Shown here: positions 1-8,009 of the stretch, piece by piece
Layout of the letters: each line of letters begins with the position of its first letter
How positions within the stretch are numbered: the stretch's first letter is position 1
Source of the DNA: UBA2402 sp044371005
GTDB taxonomy: Bacteria > Planctomycetota > Phycisphaerae > Phycisphaerales > UBA1924
DNA length: 20,721 bases
Direction: 5' to 3'
Assembly: GCA_044371005.1 (NCBI GenBank)
Contig: JBILUL010000081.1
Coordinates: 1 to 20,721, forward strand
Program-made: the position numbers and the translations under genes
The notes under the pieces: model-generated
Databases searched by the model: none
What the model was told of the DNA's origin: nothing
Seen by the model: the letters and a program-made list of their open reading frames with translations, nothing else

Positions 1-195
1 CGCAAAGCCGTGGTGGTGCCGATGTGGTTCCCGACCGTCATCGTGGCGGCACTGAGCGCGCTTGCCTGGCAGTTGGAGTTTGCCGCCCGCCGCCGCGCAC
101 GCGCCGGGAACTGTGCCAAGTGCAACTACAGCCGCGTGGGCCTGGCTTCCACGACCCCGTGCCCCGAGTGCGGCTCAACGAAGGTTGTGGCGTAG
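1..195 (+). CDS. C-terminal end of a membrane-anchored zinc-ribbon protein (5' truncated)
   Basis: The reading frame is open from the first base and ends in TAG, so this is the last ~64 codons of a gene that starts outside the window. A hydrophobic stretch (PTVIVAALSALAWQLEF) is followed by a basic cluster (RRRARA) and then a CxxC...CPxCG zinc ribbon (CAKCNYSRVG ... CPECG). Planctomycete proteins often end this way, with one membrane helix and a short cytoplasmic zinc ribbon, in proteins whose N-terminal parts vary widely. The two CxxC pairs probably bind one zinc ion. The main domain is missing, so the protein's role cannot be given. In-frame GTG and ATG codons at 10-24 are probably internal, because the frame continues upstream of them. 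Confidence 0.7.
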   Translation, partial: RKAVVVPMWFPTVIVAALSALAWQLEFAARRRARAGNCAKCNYSRVGLASTTPCPECGSTKVVA

Positions 196-217
196 GCGGC
201 GGTCACGGTCCCAGCCG

Positions 218-672
218 CTACTGCACACACTTAGTCTGATCTGTGTCTTCGGCAGGGATCGTGACGTCGGGGGCGATGCCGCGGGGATCAATCTGGAAGT
301 CGGGCAGGCTCAGTGAGCGGCTGGAAGGGTTGCCGACTTCAAACCGCCTTGAAGCAAACGAGACACAACGAAGGATCGTGCCGCTCGCGGCGTTTGATGG
401 TCAGCGTGCCGTCGCCCCGGAACTTGCCCTTGATCAGTCGCCACCTTCGGTTGTCGGCCAGCGTACCAGGTGCGGCCGCAGCGAACGGCCGCGTGACGAT
501 GCGAGTCGTCGCAATCGCGACCCGGGCCTCTTGTCCCGAGTCTCTTCATATTGATTCGGCGGAATGGTCAGAAGGCTCGCGTACGATCGACGCGGCACAA
601 AGAACTGGAACTTCACCCCCGCGGCAATTTTCCCATCCCGTACATCGATACCAGCACCATTCAAACTGCTGC
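218..672 (-). pseudogene. Decayed coding remnant in two alternating frames, function unknown
   Basis: Directly downstream of the DUF3088 stop, the minus strand looks coding but switches frame twice. From about 672 down to 437-545 one frame reads protein-like (for example GKIAAGVKFQFFVPRRSY). From about 545 down to 342-433 a second frame takes over (for example RRWRLIKGKFRGDGTLTIK), with strongly GC-rich third positions. Then the first frame returns and runs to a TAG at 218-220 (for example LSLPDFQIDPRGIAPDVTIP). Stops at 434-436 and 546-548 prevent either frame from covering the whole stretch. The GIAPDV near the end recalls the tail of S41 peptidases, but that is weak and I do not assign the family. 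No start codon with a good ribosome site is visible, so the 5' part also seems lost. Confidence 0.4.
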
Positions 673-1020
673 TCAAGGATGCGGCAGGCCGATCCCAGCC
701 CAGCCAGCAAGAAAGGTCCCGATCTCGGTCGCGCCGACGAAGAAGCACCGCCCGTTTGCAGACCGGCCCGGAGTTTCAGGTGCCTCGCACCCCTGAGGCA
801 GGACCAGAACGGGGCACGCCTGGTTCGCTTCGCCAACCTCGGCGATCACCTCGTGCCTTGGTCGCGGAAAATCGACGTAGCGTACATCGAGCTGCTCGCG
901 GAGTGTGGGGTAGAAGCTCAGCAGTCCTTCTACCATCGCGCAGTCGGGACAGTAAAACACGCCCGCGCCAACCTTCGGGTCGGCGAAAGACGGTTTGAGA
1001 ATGAACAACTTTGGAAGCAT
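673..1020 (-). CDS. DUF3088 family protein
   Basis: A 115-residue protein, close to full length for the DUF3088 family, whose biochemical role is unknown. The N-terminus (MLPKLFILKPSFADP) matches the family opening. It is followed by FYCPDCAMVEGLLSFYP, by the signature LDVRYVDFPRPR, and by EANQACPVLVLP. The CPDC motif and the overall order suggest a thioredoxin-like or glutathione-transferase N-domain-like fold; that is inference. The ATG at 1020 is preferred over upstream starts because the family begins exactly there. No Shine-Dalgarno sequence precedes it, but a TACCCT box lies 8 nt upstream (1029-1034), which suggests a leaderless mRNA. The gene lies 87 bp downstream of, and in the same direction as, the alpha/beta hydrolase gene. 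A second DUF3088 gene is cut by the right edge of the window. Confidence 0.8.
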   Translation of the reverse strand: MLPKLFILKPSFADPKVGAGVFYCPDCAMVEGLLSFYPTLREQLDVRYVDFPRPRHEVIAEVGEANQACPVLVLPQGCEAPETPGRSANGRCFFVGATEIGTFLAGWAGIGLPHP

Positions 1021-1107
1021 GGAGCGGGAGGGTATCACACACGCCCCGCTGCATGCCACCCAGCCGATCGCTCGCACCACCTTCAACGCGTGGTGTATGC
1101 GGACAGT

Positions 1108-1917
1108 TCAGGAACGCACACGGACTCGGTCAAGAAGCCGCTCCAACGCGGCATTGAACTCATCGGGCTGCTCGAGATTTGGCATGTGGCCAACCCCGGG
1201 CATCCATCGCAGATCGCAGTCCTTCAATCGAGAGGCCATGGCCTGAGCGTCATTCCATGTCGTGAACGCGTCCTCGTCACCGACGACGACCGTGGCCGGC
1301 CGATCAAACGATTCGAGCACAGGTTCATACGCCGGTCGCATCGCCCGAGCTCGGAGTGCGGCCGCCGCCGCGTGAGGATCCGTCGCCCGCATCATCGCCG
1401 CGACGGCCTCGCCGATCTCCGGCCGCTCCTTGAGGCACCTTGCCCCGACCATCTTCGCAAGCACTTCCGCGGCGTAGCCATTCATGCCTTCCGCGATGAG
1501 TCTGTCGGCCATCGCAAACCTCCGCACTTTTCCCTCAGGTGACTCGTGCTGCGGAAACGTGGCCGCGAGCAGCAGCCCGCGAACACGCTCTGGTGCCTGG
1601 CGGCACACATCCATCGCAATCTGCCCGCCCATGGAAAGGCCGCCGACGACGAACCGGTCAGCACCCAGCGCATCAAGCAGCCCGATCAGATCGCTGCCAA
1701 AGTCTTCAAACGCTGGCGTGCCGATGCCCCGTGAGCTCTCTCCGTAGCCACGCAGATCGGGTGCGATCACTCTCCAGCCCATCGAAGCCGCCGTGTTCAC
1801 CTGCGGCCGCCACATCGAGCGATTGAACGGATGACCATGAATCAGCAGGAGCACGTCCGAGCTTCTGGGGCCCTGGTCGTCGAAGCCGAGCGTCACGGAG
1901 CCGAGCTGAGAAATCAT
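1108..1917 (-). CDS. Alpha/beta hydrolase
   Basis: A 269-residue single-domain alpha/beta hydrolase, the normal length for the esterase / enol-lactonase / haloperoxidase-like branch. The oxyanion-hole motif is HGHPFNRSMW (residues 27-36). The nucleophile elbow is G-L-S-M-G with Ser95. The acid is probably Asp216 in GDEDAFT, and the catalytic His is His244 in GVGHMPNLEQP. The strand-turn PDLRGYGES (53-61) is also typical. There is no signal peptide, so it is probably cytoplasmic. The substrate cannot be told from sequence. It has its own promoter (TTGGCA, 17 bp, TATGCT) whose -10 box ends 6 nt before the ATG, so the mRNA is likely leaderless. The DUF3088 gene follows 87 bp downstream and may be co-transcribed. 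Confidence 0.9.
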   Translation of the reverse strand: MISQLGSVTLGFDDQGPRSSDVLLLIHGHPFNRSMWRPQVNTAASMGWRVIAPDLRGYGESSRGIGTPAFEDFGSDLIGLLDALGADRFVVGGLSMGGQIAMDVCRQAPERVRGLLLAATFPQHESPEGKVRRFAMADRLIAEGMNGYAAEVLAKMVGARCLKERPEIGEAVAAMMRATDPHAAAAALRARAMRPAYEPVLESFDRPATVVVGDEDAFTTWNDAQAMASRLKDCDLRWMPGVGHMPNLEQPDEFNAALERLLDRVRVRS

Positions 1918-1923
1918 GCGTCG

Positions 1924-1952
1924 AGCATATCCTCCGCGCCAACTGGTGCCAA
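1924..1952 (-). promoter_or_regulatory. Sigma70-type promoter of the alpha/beta hydrolase gene
   Basis: Read on the minus strand, TTGGCA (1947-1952) and TATGCT (1924-1929) are separated by exactly 17 bp. The -10 box ends 6 nt before the ATG at 1917, so transcription would start at or next to the start codon. No Shine-Dalgarno sequence is present, which agrees with a leaderless transcript. Confidence 0.5.
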
Positions 1953-2379
1953 CACCGTCAACGCCCGAGTCTTGCGACGCGGCGGCTTACAACTCGCAAA
2001 CGGCCGACGGGGCGACGACGCGACGCTCAGTACCTCAGAGAAACGCTTGCCGGTCGATGCCGCTGGCAGGCTCACAAGCTCCGCGGTGATCCGCATGAAA
2101 GACTCCGGAAAACCCACCCGCGGCAATCACTGAGTCTTGGAGAATCGCACCCCCTCGTGTTGGGGAGAAATCGGTGTGACCACGCCGCGGATCTGGCCTA
2201 TCTTTGCGATCCTGAAAGGGAAACGGAAGCGGTTCAGCCGGCCCAACGCCGCGTTGAATGTCGGCGAGACTGCGTGTTGCAGTCTCAGGCACCATATCAC
2301 GCGGCAAGCCAAGGCCGCCCATGCGACCCGCGGTTTCACTGCCGCGATCAATGCCACAACATGAAAGGGTGTGAGGCAC
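1953..2379. other. Divergent intergenic region between hydrolase and DUF1254 genes
   Basis: No convincing gene. A minus-strand frame 1914-2126 overlaps the hydrolase start as ATGA, but it begins with TTG directly after a stop, contains the hydrolase promoter and resembles nothing I know. Upstream of the DUF1254 gene, AAGGG (2365-2369) and GAGG (2373-2376) provide possible ribosome-binding sites. No clear -35/-10 pair for that gene was found. Confidence 0.4.
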
Positions 2380-3918
2380 ATGAAGTCCACGATGAGTTAC
2401 TACAGCTTGGCCTGCGCGACGCTCGTCGCGATGCTGGCCGGCCCGCAAGCGCTGCTCGCCCAGGATCGCTATTCGATCCCGGCTGATCCGAACTTCAAGT
2501 ACTCCACACCCATCGCGCCGGGCGTCGCCGTGCCGGACAAGATCGAATCGTCCATCGGCACGCTCAACCTCAGCTACGGGTACCCGTCGGACGAGACTGT
2601 TGCCAAGATCTACGACAACCTCGACCGTTCTCGCGCCCTGCAGGCCTATCTCATGGCCATCCCGATCGTCAACCAGGCTGGCATGCGCGACTCGATCGGT
2701 CTGTTCGGCCCGGTCAACCAGACCAATGTCATGTGGGAGAACCTCGTCGATCCGCGTACCGTCGAGCTCACGGCCAACAACAACACGATCTACAACTTCA
2801 TCTGGATCGACAGCAAGAAGGGCCCGCTCGTCCTCGAGATCCCGCCGGAGGTGCTCGGCGGTATCAATGACTTCTGGTACCGCTGGGTTGCCGATGTCGG
2901 CATCACGGGCGAGGACCGCGGCAAGGGCGGCAAGTACCTCGTCCTCCCCCCCGGCTACACCGGCGAAATCCCGACGGGATACACCGTCCTGCGACCGAGC
3001 ACCTACGGCAACTGGCTCTTCTTCCGCGCCTTTGTTGTCGATGGCTCCACCAAGCCCGGTGTTGAGCTCGTGAAGAAGCACCTCAAGATCTACCAGCTCT
3101 CCGAAGCCGCCAACCCGCCCGCAATGAAGTTCGCCAACGGCTCGGGCGTCCCGGCCACTTTCGTCGCTCCAGGTGACTACGTCTTCTGGGAAATGCTCAA
3201 CAAGGTGATTCAGGAGGAGCCAGCCGGCGGCAGCGACCCGACCACGCTGGGTCTGTTCGCCTCAATCGGCATCATCAAGGGCCAACCCTTCGCCCCCGAC
3301 GAGAGGATGAAGAAGATCCTGACCGACGCGGCCAACATCGGCGCGGTCACGGCCCGCACCATTGCCTTCAAAGTTCGTTCGCCGGAGGCCTACTTCTACC
3401 CCGACAGCCCATGGCGTCTGCCCTTCTTCGGCGGGTACAAGTTTGAGATCGCGCCGGGTGTGACGAACATGGACGGCTACATCTTCTACTACTACTTTGC
3501 CACTGGCATCACGCCGGCGATGGAGATGAAGATGGTCGGCAAGGGGTCGCAGTACCCCTGGTCGGTGAACGACTCCAACGGCAACCCGTTCGACGGCGGC
3601 AAGACGTACAAGATGCGTCTGGCCCCCAACGTCCCGGTGAAGGACTTCTGGTCAGTCATCGTCTACGACAACCAGACTCGCTCGATGGTGCAGACCAACC
3701 ACGCGCCAAGCGTGAGCAGTCAGGACAAGAACCTGAGGAGGAACCCCGACGGCTCAGTCGATGTCTTCTTCGGCCCCACGGCTCCGGCCGGCTACGAGCA
3801 CAACTGGATTCAGACCATCCCCGGCAAGGGCTGGTTCATGATTCTGCGCCTCTACGCCCCGCTTGAGCCATGGTTCGACAAGTCGTGGCGTCCCGGCGAA
3901 ATCACGCCGGTTCCGTGA
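2380..3918 (+). CDS. Secreted DUF1254/DUF1214 protein, copy 1
   Basis: A 512-residue exported protein with the two-domain DUF1254-DUF1214 layout; the family is widespread in bacteria but has no established reaction. The N-terminus is a clear signal peptide with probable cleavage at LLA|QDR. The DUF1254 part (about 75-210) includes YPSDETVAKIYDNLDRSRAL, NNNTIYNFIWID and GPLVLEIPPE. The C-terminal DUF1214 part (about 395-505) includes FDGGKTYKMRLAPNVPVKDF, WSVIVYDNQTRS and the terminal GWFMILRLYAPLEPWFDKSW. The ATG at 2380 is preferred over the in-frame GTG at 2371, because GTG would leave AAGGG only 1 nt away, whereas ATG sits about 10 nt from it. The gene stands alone and ends before a strong terminator. 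A paralogue lies at 18949-20406. The two share motif order, but copy 1 has a longer linker after the signal peptide. Confidence 0.9.
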   Translation: MKSTMSYYSLACATLVAMLAGPQALLAQDRYSIPADPNFKYSTPIAPGVAVPDKIESSIGTLNLSYGYPSDETVAKIYDNLDRSRALQAYLMAIPIVNQAGMRDSIGLFGPVNQTNVMWENLVDPRTVELTANNNTIYNFIWIDSKKGPLVLEIPPEVLGGINDFWYRWVADVGITGEDRGKGGKYLVLPPGYTGEIPTGYTVLRPSTYGNWLFFRAFVVDGSTKPGVELVKKHLKIYQLSEAANPPAMKFANGSGVPATFVAPGDYVFWEMLNKVIQEEPAGGSDPTTLGLFASIGIIKGQPFAPDERMKKILTDAANIGAVTARTIAFKVRSPEAYFYPDSPWRLPFFGGYKFEIAPGVTNMDGYIFYYYFATGITPAMEMKMVGKGSQYPWSVNDSNGNPFDGGKTYKMRLAPNVPVKDFWSVIVYDNQTRSMVQTNHAPSVSSQDKNLRRNPDGSVDVFFGPTAPAGYEHNWIQTIPGKGWFMILRLYAPLEPWFDKSWRPGEITPVP

Positions 3919-4033
3919 GCCCATCGAAAGATACGGCGCACTGCTGGCGATCGCTGGGCGTATCACGCCTCGCCGACACCGCAGTGGACCATACTCGCAC
4001 AACGCCACCACGGATTTCCTCAACCACGTACCC

Positions 4034-4069
4034 ACGCGGCCCGAGCATTCGCTCGGGCCGCGTTTCATT
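4034..4069 (+). terminator. Rho-independent terminator after DUF1254 copy 1
   Basis: A perfect 13-bp stem (4034-4046 with 4051-4063) closes an ATTC loop and runs into TTTCATTT. It lies 116 nt after the stop codon. The hairpin has the same stem length and loop as the one at 9069-9098. Confidence 0.85.
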
Positions 4070-4225
4070 TCACGGAACGCAGTCCCAAGGCACCGCCGAA
4101 CCGGCACTCCATGCTCGAGGCGGATCCGAAGGGAGCGTGGGAACGTGTGTTGGCCACCGCATTCACACTTGGTCGGGTCTGCTGGCCGCATCACCCGCGA
4201 TGCGCATCGATGTACAGTCACAAGC

Positions 4226-4686
4226 ATGGCAAGTCCCGACACGATCATCAGCCGTTTCGAGTCGCCTCCACCAAGCGTCTGCGGATGGCTTCAACGATGG
4301 TCCAGTGTGGCACGACGGATCCGACGCCGCGGCACTCCTGGCCGCGTGGTGGCACGTGGAGCCGCTCGACTTCACCGGAGGCGGGCCTTCGGCCTACTCC
4401 ACCCGCCGGTTGGGCAGTGCCGCTCGCGGCACGGGGTTGCCAGCTCCCGGGCATCAAAGACGCGGCACAACGCTGTGAACTTGCCGCGAGCCTCGTTGAA
4501 CGAGTCGAATCTCTCCTTTCGGTGCACGACCAACGAAGTGGCTCATGGCGGCACTCAACGTTGATGCAGGCAATCGACGAGGTCGCGAGGGACCGGCTGG
4601 ACGATGGATGGTTCCAGGTGATCGAAGGCACCGGACCTGCTCTCGAATCCTGCATCGTTTCGAACTGCCCCAAATGCCGCGGGTGA
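4226..4686 (+). pseudogene. Frameshifted gene of unknown function ('LDDGWF' family, copy 1)
   Basis: Protein-like sequence runs through all three forward frames in turn. It opens at ATG 4226 (MASPDTIISRFESPP), moves near 4262-4285 to a second frame (ADGFNDGPVWHDGSDAAALL, then WWHVEPLDFTGGGPSAYS), and moves between about 4400 and 4475 to a third (ELAASLVERVESLLSVHDQ ... RDRLDDGWFQVIEGTG ... NCPKCRG) that ends in TGA at 4686. Each segment has plausible codon use and each frame stops soon after it is left, so at least two indels seem to have broken a gene of about 150 codons. It ends in a CPKC pair that may have bound metal. A TACAGT box lies 7 nt before the ATG. A shorter homologous fragment occurs at 9113-9217. 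I recognise no family. The 255 bp between this gene and the next start show nothing else convincing. Confidence 0.45.
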
Positions 4687-4941
4687 CCGCGGCGACCAAT
4701 CCAGTCACCCAGTCGCGCGATACGCACCGATGAATGTCGCCCCCAAGACAGATGCTTACCGGACGCTCCCCCGAGAGAAATGGACAGGTCGTCATGCCCC
4801 TCCGCGGCGGCGAAATTGCATGTCCGTAACGCCCTCGCGAGGTACGCTTCTTTCGACATTGGCCCGCGCCGGGCCGGCCATGTCCAGATTTCACGCTGTC
4901 GGTCCGCGCGGCGTTGCACTGCTCCGAGGAATGAGGGATCC

Positions 4942-6120
4942 ATGAACCGCATCGCATTCGTGCTCGTTTCAGCACTTCTTGTGTTCACGGTCGGCGCCGC
5001 CCGCGCGCAAACCGCGCTGACCACAGCATTCACCTACCAGGGCGAACTGGCCAGCAGCGGCACACCCGCCACCGGCACCTACGACCTTCGCTTCCGCCTC
5101 TACGACGCGGCCACCGACGGCACCCAGATTGGCAGCACACTCTGCTCCGACAATCTCGCCGTTGACGGCGGAAAGTTCGCAGCGTCGCTGGATTTTGGTG
5201 CCGGGGCTTTTGCCGGGCAGCAGCGATATCTCGAGATTGAAGTTCGATTCGACACTGGGCTGGGGTGCGGCGATGCGAGCGGGTACACCGTGCTCTCGCC
5301 GCGGCAGGAGCTCACCGCTTCACCGAACGCGACGTTCGCCCAGACGGCCGCAGCCGCGGCGACTGCCTCGAACGCTGCGAATCTCAACGGTCAGCCCGCT
5401 TCATTCTTTACCGACAGCGCAAACCTGACCGGCACGATCGCCGATGCCCGGCTCTCCAGCAACATCGCACGGCTTGATGCGAATCAGACCTTCACCGGTC
5501 AGCTCACGCTCTCCAATCCTGCCAACAGCTTCACCGGCAACGGCGCCGGCCTTACCAATCTCTCGGGCTCGGCGATCACTCAAGGCACCATCAACCGGTC
5601 CATCCTCAACACGGATCTTCAGTCGGTGATCGGCACTGCGGGTGTTGCTCTTGGCGCACCCACCTCCGCGGTGCAGGTCGGCGAATCGTACCGCGATCTT
5701 CATGTCAGCGGAAACCGGTTGTACACGACAGATGGAACTCAGGTCCGCATCTACGACATCACCAACCCATCAGCCCCCACATTCCTGGGGTTCATCCTCA
5801 ACGGGAGTGGATTTGGTGGCGGACGCGACATTGATGTCAACGGTCAGCTCGCCGCGGTTGCGGGTCCGATCTCGCTCTCGTTCATCAACGTCTCCAACCC
5901 CGCTTCTCCTTCTCTCGTTGGATCGGCCTCGCCCAACTTCCCGCCCTCATTCTTCGAATTCTTCGCGGTCGTCGCACTCTCCGGCAACTATGCCTACGCC
6001 GGATTTGGTCAGAACGTCGGCTATCTTCGCGTCTACGACATCACGAATCCCGCATCGCCCGTGCTGCGATCAGACCTCGCCACCGGCTCAGGCCCAACCG
6101 GGATCGCCGTCGTGGGCTAG
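4942..6120 (+). CDS. Secreted FTYQGEL-stalk / LVIVD-propeller protein 1, N-terminal part up to an in-frame TAG
   Basis: This 392-residue frame is the front part of a protein that would be 972 codons long without the TAG at 6118-6120. Residues 1-22 are a signal peptide (cleavage ARA|QTA). The FTYQGEL domain (about 30-134) carries YDLRFRLYDA, STLCSDNLAV and the closing SPRQELTASPNATFAQ. A stalk follows (about 135-230) with ANLTGTIADARLSSNIARL and NSFTGNGAGLTNLSG, the type seen in fibre-like surface proteins. LVIVD repeats (for example VRIYDITNPSAPTFLGF and FINVSNPASPSLVGS) begin near 243 and form blades 1-3 and the first strand of blade 4. ATG 4942 is chosen because it starts the signal peptide and follows GAGG sequences at 4926 and 4933; the frame extends upstream without support. 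Terminated here, the propeller would be incomplete. The intact paralogue is at 14158-16476. Confidence 0.85.
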   Translation: MNRIAFVLVSALLVFTVGAARAQTALTTAFTYQGELASSGTPATGTYDLRFRLYDAATDGTQIGSTLCSDNLAVDGGKFAASLDFGAGAFAGQQRYLEIEVRFDTGLGCGDASGYTVLSPRQELTASPNATFAQTAAAAATASNAANLNGQPASFFTDSANLTGTIADARLSSNIARLDANQTFTGQLTLSNPANSFTGNGAGLTNLSGSAITQGTINRSILNTDLQSVIGTAGVALGAPTSAVQVGESYRDLHVSGNRLYTTDGTQVRIYDITNPSAPTFLGFILNGSGFGGGRDIDVNGQLAAVAGPISLSFINVSNPASPSLVGSASPNFPPSFFEFFAVVALSGNYAYAGFGQNVGYLRVYDITNPASPVLRSDLATGSGPTGIAVVG

Positions 6121-6129
6121 TCTGCGATC

Positions 6130-7860
6130 ATGACCGATGCCTCCGGCGCATCGTTCAAGGTCTTCAACATCACCAATCCCAACGCCGTTACCCTGACCAC
6201 CTCGTTGTCGCTTGGCGCCATTCGCAGCCTGGCCATCTCCGGATCCACAGCGTTTGCTCTCGGCGCGGACTCGTTGTCGCTCGTCGACATCACCAATCCG
6301 GCTGCACCCGTGCTTCGCAGCTCAATCCCCGTCGCGTCGGAAGCGATGTCGGTCGCCGTCAGCGGCACCTACGCCTATGTTGCATCTCGCTTTCCCGGCC
6401 AGGTTCAGGTCTTTGACATCTCCAATCCCGCGGCACCGGTGCTGACGTTCACCGCAAGCACTGGCGGTGAAGCCAGCGAAGTCGCCGTGACTGGTTCCAC
6501 CCTTTTCCTCGCAGAAAACAACCCCGGAACGATCAAGTCCTTCCCGGTCCTCCCGTCAGTGCAGACCACCCGCGCCCTCTCCGCATCGAACTTTGTCGGC
6601 AGCGGCTCCGCACTGACCAACCTCACCGCTTCGAACCTGACCGGAACCATTGACCCGGCCCGTCTCCCATCGATCAACGCTGGTCTCATCACCTCCGGCA
6701 CCCTGAGCACCGATCGTCTGCCTGCACTCGATGCGGGTCTCATCACTTCCGGTACGCTGGGCACCGCCCGTCTTCCCGCTTCTGTCGCCCGCACCGACGC
6801 CTCGAACGCCTTCGGCGCCTTCGTCAACAGCTTTGCCGGCAACGTCGGCATCGGCACTGCCACCCCCTCGCGGCCCCTCTCCTTCGGCACCGCGCTGGGT
6901 GACAAAGTCGCGCTCTACGACGCCACCAACGACTTCTGGGGCCTGGGCATGACCACCGGCGCTCTCCAGATCAAGACCGGCAACGCCGAACGCATGCGCA
7001 TCACCAACTCCGGCGTCTCCATCGGCACCGGCGCAAACCCCACCAAGGTCCTCGATCTCTACGGCAGCGGCAACATCAACGGCCTGCGCGTCCGCGGCGA
7101 CAACAACCCCAGCTTCTCCATGGGCCGCGGCAGCACCGACGAGTTCGAAATCGGCGTCGCCAGCGGCTTCGGCAATTTCAGCCTCTCAGCGGTCGCAGGC
7201 GACACCGTCATCCGCACCATCGCCAACACACCTGGCAAGATCCATCTTCAGGGCGGACCAAACGGTGCGGCACTCACCATCGCAGGAACGCAGGTGGGCA
7301 TCAACACCGCCACTCCGACGAATGCACTGACCGTCTCCGGCAACATGAACGTCACCGGTTCCGTCGCCAAGGCAGGCGGATCGTTCCTGATTGACCACCC
7401 GCTCGATCCCGAGAACAAGTTCCTCTACCACTCGTTCGTCGAATCGCCGGACATGAAGAACATCTACGACGGCGTTGTCACCACCGACGCCGACGGCTAC
7501 GCGACCATCACGCTGCCGGATTACTTCGAAGCCCTCAACCGTGACTTCCGGTATCAGCTGACGGTCATCGACGAGAACAACGACATGGAGGTCTTCCTCT
7601 GGGCCAAGGTCGTCAAGAAGATCAGTGCCAACCAGTTCACGATCCGCTCTTCACGCGGCAATCTCGAAGTCTCCTGGCAGATCACCGGCATCCGCCACGA
7701 TGCATGGGCAGAGAAAAACCGCATTCCCAACGCGGTTGAAAAAGCCGGGGCCGCGAAGGGCAAACTCCTGCATCCCGAGGCATTCGGAAAAGGTGCCGAG
7801 CAAGGCATCTACGCAACGCCCGTCCCGACAAACCCTGCGGCCGAGCCATCCGCTCGATAA
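6130..7860 (+). CDS. C-terminal continuation of propeller protein 1 (same frame, after the TAG)
   Basis: This frame is in register with the preceding gene part and separated from it only by TAG. ATG 6130 has no ribosome site and sits inside a propeller blade, so it is unlikely to be a true start. It holds the rest of blade 4 and blades 5-7 (for example LVDITNPAAPVLRS and VQVFDISNPAAPVLTF, to about residue 140), then stalk repeats (AGLITSGTL twice) and fibre-type NVGIGTATPSRPL. It ends with a conserved C-terminal domain (about 417-550) with the signatures FLIDHPLDPENKFLYHSF, VESPDMKNIYDGVV, YFEALNRDFRYQLTVI and VSWQITGIRHDAWAEKNRIP. That domain is common at the tips of large exported stalk proteins of planctomycetes and cyanobacteria; its role is unknown. 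Third-position GC remains high after the TAG, so the lesion is recent, a base error, or read through. Confidence 0.7.
   Translation: MTDASGASFKVFNITNPNAVTLTTSLSLGAIRSLAISGSTAFALGADSLSLVDITNPAAPVLRSSIPVASEAMSVAVSGTYAYVASRFPGQVQVFDISNPAAPVLTFTASTGGEASEVAVTGSTLFLAENNPGTIKSFPVLPSVQTTRALSASNFVGSGSALTNLTASNLTGTIDPARLPSINAGLITSGTLSTDRLPALDAGLITSGTLGTARLPASVARTDASNAFGAFVNSFAGNVGIGTATPSRPLSFGTALGDKVALYDATNDFWGLGMTTGALQIKTGNAERMRITNSGVSIGTGANPTKVLDLYGSGNINGLRVRGDNNPSFSMGRGSTDEFEIGVASGFGNFSLSAVAGDTVIRTIANTPGKIHLQGGPNGAALTIAGTQVGINTATPTNALTVSGNMNVTGSVAKAGGSFLIDHPLDPENKFLYHSFVESPDMKNIYDGVVTTDADGYATITLPDYFEALNRDFRYQLTVIDENNDMEVFLWAKVVKKISANQFTIRSSRGNLEVSWQITGIRHDAWAEKNRIPNAVEKAGAAKGKLLHPEAFGKGAEQGIYATPVPTNPAAEPSAR
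6664..6771 (+). repeat. Two 54-bp tandem repeats in the stalk of propeller protein 1
   Basis: Two in-frame 18-codon units begin at 6664 and 6718, both encoding LP-x3-AGLITSGTL-x-T-x-R. A third LP opens at 6772. They belong to the stalk segment following the propeller. Confidence 0.7.
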
Positions 7861-7944
7861 GGCAGGTCACTGGCGTACATCTGACAGCACCCACCCGACC
7901 ATACATGCCGCGCACCTGGCGATGATCTCAGTCGCCTGAATAGG

Positions 7945-7963
7945 GCAGCATGTCGCATGCTGC
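7945..7963. other. Stem-loop downstream of propeller protein 1
   Basis: GCAGCATG (7945-7952) pairs perfectly with CATGCTGC (7956-7963) around a 3-nt loop. No T-run follows, so it is not a standard terminator. It may end or protect the transcript, or be chance. Confidence 0.3.
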
Positions 7964-8009
7964 GCCAAGGACTCCGACATCGCGGCGAGCCTCACAGGCA
8001 CACATTGCC

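Noticed and set aside
313..1542. 409-codon plus-strand frame
   Set aside because: It lies antisense to the DUF3088 and hydrolase genes, which have clear family motifs; its translation is Arg/Ser/His-rich and motif-free.
1914..2126. Small minus-strand frame overlapping the hydrolase start as ATGA
   Set aside because: It begins with TTG right after a stop, has no ribosome site, and contains a good hydrolase promoter with exact 17-bp spacing.
2035..3081. 348-codon minus-strand frame
   Set aside because: Antisense shadow of the DUF1254 gene, rich in Asp/Val/Arg as expected from a reversed GC-rich gene.
4248..5033. 261-codon minus-strand frame
   Set aside because: It overlaps the signal peptide and promoter area of propeller protein 1 and the better-supported plus-strand remnant, and has no domain.
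6118..6120. TAG as a reassigned codon (for example pyrrolysine)
   Set aside because: TAG ends the zinc-ribbon gene (193-195) and the kinase gene (13587-13589), and no pyrrolysine genes are present in the window.
7859..7885. GGCAGGTCAC repeat suggesting another tip relic right after the 7860 stop
   Set aside because: Only 10 bases match and the following bases do not encode the domain.
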